Below are positions 1 to 9,404 of a stretch of 64,000 nucleotides of DNA, in pieces (the stretch's first letter is position 1; each line of letters begins with the position of its first letter). Both the position numbers and the translations under genes were made by a program. Source of the stretch: Carnegiea gigantea (taxonomy: Eukaryota; Streptophyta; Magnoliopsida; Caryophyllales; Cactaceae); assembly GCA_029747015.1 (NCBI GenBank), contig JAKOGI010000535.1:310001-374000 (forward strand), given 5' to 3'. The notes below the pieces were generated by a model. The model was given only the letters and a program-made list of their open reading frames with translations. It ran no database searches and was not told where the DNA came from.

Positions 1-653
1 TAAAACCTTACATAATCAATAAAATTCTAACTTTTAGCTAACTTCGACTTCATCAAACATCACTAAGAACATCCTCATAATATTATTAGAGATTAGAACT
101 GCCAAATCAAATGCAAGAATCCAAGAGAAACAAACTTTCTACTTAAAGCTTGCATGATTATAAATAACCCTAACCCTAACATGCTCCAACTCAACTCCAC
201 CATGATCAACATCAAAATAACTCTTATTTCTTATCAAAACATTATGATCAATAATCAAAAATATCAAAACAAGAATCAAAACTAAGATAAAAATCAAAAC
301 CAACCAGATCAAGATTAAGGTTACTCACTTCAGGCTTGATAAAAGTAGAGATGGAGGATGGTGGCCAGTGGTTTTGATAATGGAGGATGCTGGCTATGGT
401 ATATGATGTCGGGGAGGGGTTGGAGGTAATCGAGGCTGGCTGAAACTGGCCGAAAAACACCAAATTGTAGCTAGGGGAGGGGCTGGCATATAGAGAGAGA
501 AAGGAGAGAGAAGATAGGTTTTGGGTTGGGTTGTATTTTTTTAACTAATCTAATCAACTTGGCTCAGTTTTTATATTCAAAATGACTTTTTGGCTAATCA
601 TAGTTAAGCTTAATAATGGCAATTAGTTAGGTTAAGAAAGCAAACATGTTGAG
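1..653. other. Unassigned AT-rich sequence left of the Sirevirus
   Basis: No coding frame here resembles a known family; the one 71-codon minus frame has no recognisable motif. A purine-rich patch at about 480-520 (GAGAGAGAAAGGAGAGAG) would read as a pyrimidine-rich leader on the other strand. With 10976-11280 it forms the target into which the Sirevirus inserted. It may be part of an older LTR, but I cannot show its partner. Confidence 0.4.
649..653. repeat. Left target-site copy of the Sirevirus (TTGAG)
   Basis: Five bases directly before the left LTR read TTGAG; the five after the right LTR (10976-10980) read TTGGG. Four of five match, as expected for a 5-bp duplication made at integration with one later transition. 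Confidence 0.6.
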
Positions 654-2228
654 TGTTGATTTAGAGAGTACACAACCACAAGAGGGGGGTTAATTGTGGT
701 GTCCGATTTTCGCTAGTTGCTGGCAAACAGTCTTAGGCCCTGTTTGCACAGGTTGTTCCTGAGATAAGCAGAAGCGAAAATCCAACAAAATTGAATGCGG
801 AAATAATGGGCACAGGATTTTTACGTAGAAAACACCTCTAGCCCAACTGAGGTGAAAAACCACGACCTACCTCGTGTAGGATTTAAACACTTCACTAAAC
901 GCGCTAATCACGTTACAATAGTAACACACCTTGTTACAAATTGCAACCCACGTAACCGTCTTCCCTAAGACAGGTTACCCCGCGTCCAAAATCCCCTTGA
1001 TTTGGACACACTCACGTAATCGTCTTCCGAAGACGAATTACACACGTCCAAAGCCTCCCTAGGCTTGGACACACCCAACTCTCACTTTGATAAAAGAAGA
1101 GAATAAAAACACCTTACTTTTGTGCTTCTAATTAAGCGTATGTAAGGTACAATTTTTCCTCCTAGTATGCCAAGGAAGATGACTCAATTTTCACACACAC
1201 TTTGAAGGTTTTTCAGAAAATATGATTTGCAAGTTAAATCCCTAAAAAACCGTGCAAAAAGCTTTCTCAAAAATTTATGAAATCGTATGCAAGCCGTGTA
1301 TAAAACCGTGTGTGTGTGTGTCCAATGAGGAGGTGGAGAAGCTCCTTAAATAGTAGAGGGCAACAAGATCTTTTTGTGTGGTTGATCCACAAGTATAAGA
1401 TCTTTTTGCTTCTAAAAAGATTATGGAAAGTGACTACTATTTTCAGTTGCCAAATCCTGAAATTTCCTATCTTATATTCCAAAAATAAGAGTTTGATTTA
1501 TTTTGTAAAAGATTTCCTTTAAAAGCTAGACTCAAAATCTCCACAATATATTTTCAAAGCCAAAGATTAACTTATCCTGGGTTTAATGATAACAGAAAAT
1601 TTATCTCAAATATTTTCAAAAACATCAGCCCAAGATTTGGAAAAAACTGTGAAAAATCGTTTTGTCTTGAAAACAGTCTGAACCCTGATCTCAGAACTGA
1701 TCTGAGACAGTGTTCTTAAAATCATTCAAGGTAATGTTAAATCGAGTTCTTCCAAGTGGCATATTAACAAGAATCTAAGAAAATAAAACCTATAACAGAC
1801 CAAGACTCTTGTTGAATCCACCGGATAGCATCTATAGGATCTTGACTTGTTACTTTAATGCTGTGGTGTTACTCAGAACTATTTCCTGAACTGTTCCTGG
1901 AGTTCTTCATGTCTTTGATGTGCTTTAAGTTCTTTTCCATTCAGCTGTTCTGAGGAACTGTTCTTAAGACCTGTTGCTATGAACTGTTCCTTGGGCTGTT
2001 TCCGAAGTACTCCATGTCTTTGATATGTTTTAAGTTCTTTGCCATTCAGCTGTTCTGAGGACCTGTTCTTAAGACCTGTTCTCGACCATGGTTAATCAAG
2101 CAATCTTGAAGTTTTCCAAACAGTATTTGGAACCTGTTCGATCAACACACTCAAGTGTATATTCCATTTGTGTTTGTTATCATCAAAACCTTACATTACA
2201 TAATGATGGGGTTAACAATTTCCCAACA
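654..2228 (-). repeat. Sirevirus 3' LTR
   Basis: A 1575-bp direct repeat of 9405-10975, beginning TGTTGATTTAGAGAG and ending CCCAACA, so the termini are TGTTG...CAACA. The genes read on the minus strand, which makes this the 3' LTR. In the first 250 bases I counted about nine differences from the other LTR, so the insertion is not very recent. The repeat holds a (TG)n run near 1309 and a chain of inverted repeats (separate entry). Short open frames inside it recur in the other LTR and are not genes. Confidence 0.93.
912..1070. promoter_or_regulatory. Chain of inverted repeats in the Sirevirus LTR
   Basis: At least five successive quasi-palindromes lie here: GTTAC..GTAAC (912-925), a GTAACC/GGTTAC stem (952-978), GTCCAAAATC/GATTTGGAC (984-1007), GTAATCGTCTTC/GAAGACGAATTAC (1016-1041) and GTCCAAAGCCT/AGGCTTGGAC (1046-1070). 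Each has arms of 5 to 12 bases and a short loop. The matching stretch of the other LTR is 9662-9820. Conserved palindromic motifs in a CpG-rich part of the LTR are a described feature of Sireviruses; their function is not known. Confidence 0.75.
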
Positions 2229-2408
2229 ATTTCCCCCTTTTTAATGATGACAAACCAAATGACCATATTGATATAAAAGGCAAAAGCAGGTTTCAAGATA
2301 AAACGTTCATGGTCAAGCCCATCTTCCCCCCTTTTTGTTTTAAGAAGTCAACTGAAGCTAGGTCAAACTGAAATGATCCTGGTCATGCCCATCTTCCCCC
2401 TTTTGACA
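2229..2408 (-). promoter_or_regulatory. Multiple polypurine tracts
   Basis: On the minus strand AAAAAGGGGGAAAT abuts the 3' LTR (plus 2229-2246), where the plus-strand DNA primer of reverse transcription is expected. Two more copies of an A/G tract followed by GATGGGC and TGACC occur at 2311-2336 and 2381-2408. Repeated polypurine tracts before the 3' LTR are typical of Sireviruses. The stretch from 2409 to 2822 shows no further gene. Confidence 0.75.
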
Positions 2409-2822
2409 TCATCGAAAAAGGGTGGTTAGGTCAAACAAGAGAAGCAGGGTGTTTGCAGTCACCACCTCTTGGGTAATAGAGGAAAGACAACCTGCGATAC
2501 ACTCAAGTATATGTTACGGTAATGATATTGGCCATCTGAGTCACGCATAAACAAATAGCCACAAGAAGACAAGCATGGCACAACCAAGATTAGCATAAAC
2601 CATTATCAGTCACAAAGCACAACCAAAGAGTTAGAAACAGTTGTTGTGAACAAGGTGGAGAATCAAGAGAGGCAGAACAGGGTAGGATCAGGGTGAAGGA
2701 GAAGAGAGTTTGGCTGTGAGGACGGAGAGAATGGACATCAGATCCTCATGGCGCTTGGCATTGAGAGCCTTCTCCTCGGCAAGGGCAGCTATAACCTCAG
2801 TGAGCTCGGTCTTCAACCGGTT

Positions 2823-4483
2823 TTAATCTAGAAGCAAGGCATCAACAGAAGGCTCACTAGAGGAAGGACCAGGAACAGGGGTGAAGGGTGTTTGAGGCTC
2901 CTGTTTGGAACCAGAAGGCCCACCCTTTGCAAGTTTAAACCCACAACTGATCAGGGTGCTGCTTCCTATCTCATCTGTTACTTGCACCCCTACCTTCTTC
3001 TGCAAAGAAACCCCAAAATGCTCAAAGACTGAAGTCAGAAGAAATCCATACCCCAGGTCATGTTCTCTAGCCATGTTTGCAATGCGGGAGATATAACTAA
3101 TCATGATGGCTGGTAGGTTGATTTGCTCTTCTCGGTCCAAGAGATCGGTCAGGCATTGATCCATTACATCTGCAAGGTTACGCCCTTGGCTACGGGGGAT
3201 GATGTTCTTGGTGATGAACCAGAAGAGCAACCGGTGACACGGTGTCATCTCCCCTTTCTTAACTGACCTGGGTGTTTGCGACCCTGGTTGTTGACTCAAC
3301 CTTTGAGTCAATTGGAGCAATCTTTCAGCTCCAAGTATTGTCTTGTTTTCCCTTACATACACCCCAAAGCCCTCAGCAGGAACTCCTAGAATGTCTCCCA
3401 ATTCCTTAGCATTGAACCATATTCCCTTCCCATTGACCATACTTGTCACCACTCCGTTGGTGACATTACAGTTGGCATAGAATTCAGCTAAATCAGGCAC
3501 CAAACACCCTCTCTGGGTGTTTGCAAAGAGGTCGAGCCAACCTTGGGCTATAAGCTTATCCAGGAACATCTCCAGGCCCTGTTTCTGAAAATAAACAACT
3601 TTGACAATTTTGCCCTGTACCACACTCTTTTGGAGAAAATGAGCTACTCGGTCTACTGTGCGCATGGTAGTTTTGGATTTCTTGGATTTCGGTTCATCAG
3701 GCTTGGCTTTTATAGGCACCTCCTGATTAGAAGCAGCCTTTCTCTTTGATGAGACTCTTTTGGAGGAAGGCTTCACCGATGGAGCAGAGGCAGGCACCCG
3801 TTTGGAAGTATTCTCTTCGGTTTCTAATTCTTCAGGCACCTGTTCTGACACTTGTTCTGAAACAGCTTTCCTTTTGGTTTGGGTGTTTTGGGTTTTTGCT
3901 GATGGAGACTTGGTAGATTCTTTGGTAGGTTTGGCAGAGGCTTTTGCAATAGAAGGTTCAGGTACTTGTTTTGGCTGGGAAGAACCAGAGACTGAACCAG
4001 AACTGCGGGTTCGAGGTCTACGAACAGGTGTGGGAACAGGTTTTGAAGTGGTGGTTTTAAACCGACATCTAGGCCCCCACTCACCTGATTTAGTTTCTGG
4101 AAGGGCTGCAGTTGGAGGACCTCTATGGTTGACTCAGACCCATCATTGTTAGTCTCCTCAAGGTCTTCCACTCGATCCAAATTTATGATGCGGTCATCCA
4201 TTATGTCAAAGAAAACAGGGGCAGACCCTGTTCGGGTTTTCCTCAGTTCAGAAACAGGTTCAGACCCTGTTCGTGCCATATCAGACTCAGCTAGACCCTT
4301 GTTGGTTTCAAAGACACCCTTAAACCCAGTCCGTTTCACATTGGGGTCAAACAACTCCAAATCCCATCCAAACACCGGTGGAACATCGTCCAATTTCAGC
4401 CCCACCGTTCGCAAGTCCAGAAATTTCAAAAATCCAAAAGTTTTAGAGTAAATCGGCAAAGGGGATAGAGAATCAAACCCCAT
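2823..4483 (-). pseudogene. Sirevirus envelope-like ORF, frameshifted
   Basis: This separate ORF sits between pol and the 3' LTR, the position of the envelope-like gene in Sireviruses. The 5' part starts at the ATG at 4483 (MGFDSL) and runs 219 codons. The 3' part, ending at 2823, lies in another frame and stays open upstream to a TGA near 4129, with no ATG of its own near there. The two frames overlap, so one frameshift between roughly 3850 and 4130 would have joined them. The middle is rich in Lys, Pro, Ser and Thr; the C-terminal half (IWFNAKELGDILGVP, LLFWFITKNIIP, LTSVFEHFGV) resembles the putative plant transposon protein domain seen in retroelement envelope-like ORFs. I see no signal peptide or membrane segment, so a membrane role is not supported. 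Confidence 0.7.
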
Positions 4484-5073
4484 ACATCTGATTTATGTAG
4501 TCGCGGCCGTCGCAGACAGGGGCAGAGCAATGGGTGTTGGTAGCGACGCCATGCGTGGGCGCTTCAAGACTAAGGCATAAGACATGGTGGTGCTACATTT
4601 GCTGCTGCCAGAATTCGCCATTGATGTTGAAGAGGAGCTCGAGTTTTTGGAGATTTAGGGTTTAGGATTGAAAGAGAGAGAGAGAGAGAGCAAAATTGAG
4701 AGGGTTCTGGGTGACTGGGGCGTGACGTGAGCAAGCAGGAAGTTAAGGGGCTACTTGCTTCCAACCGAAAAGAGGAGTATTAAATCTCCCAGTCACGCAC
4801 GTTTCAACAAAAGTCAACAACTGAATTAACTACCTGATTTGCTCAGAGTGACAAACAGTGGCGATACCTGTTCTTGGTGCTTGTTCCTGCAGTCAATTGC
4901 TTGGTAACATGGGACAATAAGGGCAATATCATCAGACCTCAACGAGTGTCAACAAGCTGTATTCCACACATGTGCTAAATATAGCACCAAGTTTGACTGC
5001 AATCAATAATTTCAACAAGCTTGACCTAAAAAGCCCTTTAACTAGACAAGCATTGGGGGTTAATTAAGCATTC
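4484..5073. other. Spacer between pol and the envelope-like ORF
   Basis: No supported gene. It holds a (GA)n microsatellite at about 4673-4691 and, on the minus strand, would be the leader before the envelope-like ORF. A 64-codon minus frame at 4570-4764 is low-complexity Ser/Pro/Leu and is not convincing. Confidence 0.5.
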
Positions 5074-5505
5074 TTAAGTCATTTTAATTAGACCCAGTTC
5101 CAATCTGTTCCTCTCAAACTGTTCTCTACTTAGTGCCTTGGTGAAAATATTAGCAATTTGTTTATTAGTGGCACAGAAATTAATAGAAACCAAGCCTTTT
5201 CCAACATTGTCTCTCAAAAAGTGATGACGAATGTCAATATGTTTAGTCCTTTTATGTTTACAGGGGTTTTTAGAAATATTGATTGCACTTGTATTATCAT
5301 AAAATATGGGAAAACATCCCGTGTCAACACAAAAATCTTTGAGTTGTTGCCTTATCCACAGTAGTTGAGCATAACAAGAAGCAGCTGCAACATATTCAAC
5401 TTCTGCTGTGGACATGGCAACTGAGTGTTGTTTCTTGGTTGCCCAAGATGTCAAACAGGGTCCAAGGAAGTGAGCCATACCTGAGGTGCTTTTTCTATCA
5501 ATCAA
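5074..5505 (-). pseudogene. pol: Sirevirus pol: RNase H end
   Basis: Copia-type RNase H, the C-terminal end of the Gag-Pol polyprotein, which degrades the RNA strand of the RNA-DNA hybrid. Visible landmarks are DRKSTSGMAHFLG at the start, TAEVEYVAAASC, the DNTSAINISKNP block and HIDIRHHFLRD, then a normal end at KALSREQFERNRLELGL. The coding part starts near 5505; what precedes it in this frame (up to 5589) is out-of-frame reading of the RT N-terminus. It is joined directly to that fragment because the RT core is missing. Confidence 0.88.
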
Positions 5506-6562
5506 GAAACACTTCCTCTTTAAGATATCCGTTAAGGAATGCACTTTTGACATCCATCTGATATAATTTGATCTCCATGTGGGCTGCAAAAGCCATCAAG
5601 ATTCGAATGGCCTCAATCCTTGCAACAGGTGCAAAGGTTTCTTCATAATCAATGCCCTCTTCTTGGTTGTACCTTTGAACCACCAGCCGGGCCTTGTTTC
5701 TGGTGACTGTTTCAAACTCATCAAGCTTGTTTCGGAACACCCACTTAGTGCCAATGATTGATCTGTCTTTCGGCTGAGATACAAGATGCCACACCTTGTT
5801 CCTTTCAAACTGATGAAGCTCCTCTTGCATTGCTGCAACCCAATCTGAATCTGTAAGAGTTTGGTGCTTCCATGGTCGTGGAGTAAGCGGATCCACAGAC
5901 ACGCTTTCTACTCTTGCTTGGATACTTGGGGGAACAGGTTCAAAAACTGTTTCGGAGCCTGTTCCTGAGCCTGATCTGAATCCTCTTCCCGAGCCTGTTC
6001 TGGAGCCTGTTCCTGGAGTGTTAGGCTGGTTTTGTTCCAAACTGGGTTCAGCAATACTTCCACCTGTTTGGTTCAGACCTTGCTCATCTTCCAAAGAAAC
6101 AGCTCCAGACCCTGATTCCTCCTCGGGATACTTACCTTCTTCATGTGTCAGCAACGAATTTTTCTTAGTAAGGCCTAGTTCGAAATCATCATCCTGTGCA
6201 TCAACCTCAACTAGAAAGTTAGTTTCATCAAAAAGCACATGCACACTCTCCTCAACACACAAGGTTCGCTTATTGAATACTTTGTAAGCCTTACTGTGTG
6301 AGGAGTACCCAAGAAGGATTGCCTCATCACTCCTTGGATCAAACTTCCCCAAGGCGTCCTTCCCATTATCATGCATATAACATTTACAACCAAATACTCT
6401 CAAGTGCATAATATTGGGTTTTCTACCCTTGAAAAGGTCATATGGAGTTTTGTTAAGAATAGGTCTAATCATGCATCTATTGATAATGTAACATGATGTG
6501 TTCAAAGCTTCCGCCCAAAAGTCTCTAGCAAGACCACCAGCAATAAGCATTGTTCTAGTCAT
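5498..6562 (-). pseudogene. pol: Sirevirus pol: integrase C-terminus and RT N-terminus, RT core deleted
   Basis: The first third is the C-terminal part of copia integrase ([36 protein letters not shown]). A Gly/Ser/Thr-rich linker with repeated TGSGTGSE-like runs follows. Then comes the RT N-terminus: [56 protein letters not shown] and [17 protein letters not shown]. The frame stops at 5498, where RNase H begins in another frame. Everything between the KEEV motif and DRKSTSG is absent, including the YVDD catalytic motif, about 250-300 residues by comparison with ordinary copia RT. No active RT could come from this copy. Confidence 0.88.
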
Positions 6563-7123
6563 GTCTTCTAGAGTTCGAATTTTTACACTCTACCACCCCA
6601 TTCTGCTGAGGTGTTCTTGGGGCTGAAAAATTATGATCAACACCATGCTCATTACAATAGTCAATAAAGCTCGAATTTTCAAATTCTTTACCATGATCAG
6701 ACCTTAGGCACACCAATGAGTCTCCTACTCTCTTTTCAGTCTTTTTAATGAATGCAAGAAATTTTTCAAAAGTTTTATCTTTAGAAGCCAAAACAAGGTC
6801 CATGTGAAACGAGAGTAATCATCCCCTATCACAAGCACATACCTCTTTCCACCTCGACTCGTGATCCTCATAGGACCACACAAATCTACATGTAGCATCT
6901 GAAGAGGTCGGGTAGTGCTAACAAAGTTTTTCCATTTAAAAGAAGTTTTGACTTGTTTACCCCTGGCACAAGCGTCACATACCTTGTCATCATTGAATTT
7001 GATGGAAGGTAGGCCAACTACTAGGTCTTTAGTGACAAGTTTATTCAAGAGTGAGAGACTCGCATGACCTAGTCTCTTGTGCCAAAGCATGACATCATTA
7101 TTTAAAGCACTTAAACAAGTCAA
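6555..7123 (-). pseudogene. pol: Sirevirus pol: GAG-pre-integrase and integrase core, two frameshifts
   Basis: From 7123 down: MLWHKRLGHASLSLLNKL with the HHCC zinc finger ending in CDACARGK, then the first integrase catalytic block HVDLCGP and IGDDYSRFTW. Near 6800 the frame shifts and continues as LASKDKTFEKF, LRSDHGKEFEN (second catalytic Asp) and [15 protein letters not shown] (catalytic Glu). A second shift near 6560-6585 moves the reading into the next fragment. The usual VERKN is VECKN here. Integrase would insert the cDNA; this copy is inactive as it stands. The upstream piece is separated from protease by an in-frame TAA at 7130-7132. Confidence 0.87.
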
Positions 7124-7129
7124 ATTGTT

Positions 7130-7540
7130 TTAGGAAAGTGAGAGAATACTTACTTTATACACATTTTTGTGTTGCTTCCCCCTCAACACCACATCTCCTG
7201 TGTGGATATTGACGACCAAGCATTGTTTTGAAGAAAACACTACTAGGTTATCTTTATCACACAGTTGGGACACACTGAGTAGATTATGTTGTAATCCATC
7301 CACCAGATATACATTATCAATTGTATGGGGGAGTGACTCACCTATCTTACCTATACCGACAATTGTCCCTGATTTGCCGTTTCTAAATGCCACACTCCCT
7401 CCATCAGAGGCTGTAAGTGAGAGGAGGTTTGATTTTTCACCAGTCATATGCTGTGAACAACCGCTATCCACATACCACAATTGGTTGTTTGCTGAGTTGT
7501 TTGCTCGGTTGTTCCCCCTCACTTTTAGCCAGCAAAACAA
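7130..7540 (-). pseudogene. pol: Sirevirus pol: aspartic protease
   Basis: Retropepsin that cuts the Gag-Pol polyprotein. The active-site block is WYVDSGCSQHMTG, followed by the GTIVGIGKIG flap region and YLVDGLQHNLLSVSQLCD, the usual end of the copia protease domain. The catalytic DSG is intact. The reading enters from degraded gag sequence upstream (7541-7636, two in-frame stops) and ends at the TAA at 7130. Confidence 0.87.
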
Positions 7541-7636
7541 ATTAGGGGTTAGTTTTGGGAACCCAGATCCACTTGGGTCCCATTCTTTTTAAAGTGCAAA
7601 TCTCATCTTTTCTAACCCATATTTGTTTTATATGAA

Positions 7637-8214
7637 TCAAGTTCTTTCCATGGCATACCTTCTTATAGGACAAGTGTACTGATAATGCCCTGTTTTACCA
7701 CAATGAAAACACACAATATTTTCTGGTAATCCTACATATTTTCTATTAACAGGGTAATCGGTGCGCGTAGTTACAAAGCCTAATCCTCTTTTGCCCTGGT
7801 TACAGTGAGTGTTCAACCAATTCAGTGCCTGTGAGAACCTGTTCCAGTGCTTGTTTGCAGCAAGGTCTGATTCTACTTGTTTTAACTTTTCAAGCAATTT
7901 ACTGTTCTCAACAAGTAGGGATTCTACCTTCTGTTTCAGTTCAAGAGACTCATTTTCAAGCTTAGTAAGGTCGGAAACAAAGGCTTCTTCTTTCATGCTT
8001 AAGGTCTCTTTAGATTTATTGAGGTCTTCATGCAAAACAATATTCTTCATATCAGTTTCAATTTTTTCACTTTTAAGGATTTTGTTTTCATGCTCTAATT
8101 CTCTAATATCCCTTTTTAACTCAGAACATGCATCCTTTAACATGTAATTTTCAGAATTAATAGCATCATACTCATCCATCAAAGTAACTAATAACTCTTC
8201 AAGTTTTGCTTTAT
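7637..8214 (-). pseudogene. gag: Sirevirus gag, C-terminal half
   Basis: Continues the gag ORF after a one-base frameshift near 8241. The first 110 residues are a strong coiled coil rich in Glu, Lys and Leu (LEHENKILKSEKIE, LENESLELKQKVESLL). A second CCHC zinc knuckle follows (CFHCGKTGHYQYTC). A long Gag with coiled coil and a second knuckle is typical of Sireviruses. Nucleic-acid binding and Gag assembly are the family roles. The 5' edge is placed by continuity with the upstream piece, as the ATG at 8182 is internal. Confidence 0.83.
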
Positions 8215-9348
8215 TTAGACCACGTACCTTATCCTTAGTTGAGCTAAGCTGTCCAGAGGCTCATCATCTGAGTCAGAATCACTTCTGGCCATAAAAGCTA
8301 CAGCAGCATCTTCCTCTTCAGTCCCTTCCTCATCCTCAGTAGAATCACCCCAAGCCGCAAGCATTGCCTTTGAGAAGCGCTTAGCAGAACTGTTTTCAAC
8401 CTGTTTCCTGCCCTGTTTCCTGGACTGTTCGGGCTCTTGTTCCTCTTTCAGCAAAGGGCAGTTTTTCACAATGTGATCAAGCTTACCACATTTGAAACAT
8501 CCAGTGAACTGTTTCCGGTCATTGTTTCTGGGCTTGCTGAGGTTCTTCTTTTTGTTGTTCTCTTTGACCTTTTTGAAGAACTTCTTGAATCTTCGAGTGA
8601 TCATGGCCAGTTCTTCTTCATCAAGGTCCGAACCATCCTCTTCCAAAGCCTTTAGAGCAAGGCCTCGGTCTCTCTTGGTCTCCTCTTTCAGTTGAGAGCT
8701 TCTTCTAAGCTCATAAGTTTGGAGATTACCAATAAGCTCGTCCAAGGTGATTTTATTCATATCCTTGGCTTCTTGGATGGCCGTGACTTTGGCCTCCCAT
8801 GACTGTGGCAAAAATCGTAGGATTTTCCTCACCAACTCCTCGGTGGTGAAGGACTTTCCTAATGATTTTAGCTTATTAGTGACATGGGTGAAACGGGTGT
8901 ACATCTCCATCATCGTTTCTTTATCACCCATCTCAAACAGTTCATATTTTCTCATACGAAGCTCAATTCTCGATTGTTTTACCTGATTTGTACCTTCATG
9001 AGCTACTTGCAAGGCATCCCAGATTTCTTTGGCTGACTCGCATTCGGAAATACGAGTATACTCATCAGGACCAAGACCAAAATACAAGAGTTTTTTGGCC
9101 TTTGCATTCTTTTCCATTATCTTGAAATCTTCGGCATTGAACTCTTGAGGCTCCTTGGGAATTGTCTTTCCATCTTCGACTGTCTTTTTTGGGATGAGTG
9201 GTCCATTCTTGATAATCATCCATAACTCATAATCGTCAGCTTGAACATAGTTCTCCATGCGGTTCTTCCACCAACTATAATGTTGACCATTAAAGTATGG
9301 CGGTCGAGTTATGGATTGCCCCTCAAGCATGCCATGTGGTGCACTCAT
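8215..9348 (-). CDS. gag: Sirevirus Gag, N-terminal part (377 codons, ends in a frameshift)
   Basis: Structural protein forming the virus-like particle around the retroelement RNA. Starts MSAPHGMLEG, 57 bases from the 5' LTR. The N-terminal domain shows RPPYFNGQHYSWWKNRMENYV and the UBN2-type block ARFTH-like MEMYTRFTHVTNKLKSLG with ILRFLPQSWEAKVTAI. Near residue 285 is a zinc knuckle, CFKCGKLDHIVKNCP. An acidic tail follows (DSTEDEEGTEEEDAAV). The frame closes with RIRYVV because one base is missing near 8241; the other frame continues directly into the coiled-coil half. Confidence 0.87.
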   Translation of the reverse strand: MSAPHGMLEGQSITRPPYFNGQHYSWWKNRMENYVQADDYELWMIIKNGPLIPKKTVEDGKTIPKEPQEFNAEDFKIMEKNAKAKKLLYFGLGPDEYTRISECESAKEIWDALQVAHEGTNQVKQSRIELRMRKYELFEMGDKETMMEMYTRFTHVTNKLKSLGKSFTTEELVRKILRFLPQSWEAKVTAIQEAKDMNKITLDELIGNLQTYELRRSSQLKEETKRDRGLALKALEEDGSDLDEEELAMITRRFKKFFKKVKENNKKKNLSKPRNNDRKQFTGCFKCGKLDHIVKNCPLLKEEQEPEQSRKQGRKQVENSSAKRFSKAMLAAWGDSTEDEEGTEEEDAAVAFMARSDSDSDDEPLDSLAQLRIRYVV

Positions 9349-9390
9349 GTTTAGGATCTCTCAAGATGTTAATCTTTTAGATGAGAACCT

Positions 9391-9402
9391 GCTCTGATAC
9401 CA
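9391..9402 (-). promoter_or_regulatory. Primer binding site, tRNA-Met type
   Basis: On the minus strand this reads TGGTATCAGAGC, the standard plant copia site complementary to the 3' end of initiator tRNA-Met. It lies two bases inside the LTR at 9405, which fixes the element's direction. Confidence 0.93.
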
Positions 9403-9404
9403 CT

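Noticed and set aside
166..182. Telomere-like AACCCTAACCCTAAC
   Set aside because: Only two units; too short to be a telomeric array.
1310..1522. Open frame repeated at 10035-10268
   Set aside because: It lies inside both Sirevirus LTRs and repeats only because the LTRs do; no motif and no known LTR gene.
2823..3851. Start codon at 3851 for the envelope-like ORF
   Set aside because: The codon there is GTG and the frame stays open upstream to about 4129; the true start is more likely the ATG at 4483 in the other frame.
3760..4152. 130-codon plus-strand frame
   Set aside because: Shadow of the envelope-like ORF on the other strand.
2823..4483. A true retroviral envelope protein
   Set aside because: No signal peptide, cleavage site or membrane anchor can be seen; only position and resemblance to plant envelope-like ORFs support the name.
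9391..9402. tRNA gene
   Set aside because: Only the short primer-site complement is present, with no cloverleaf; the same holds at 13091, 21731, 40568 and 63421.
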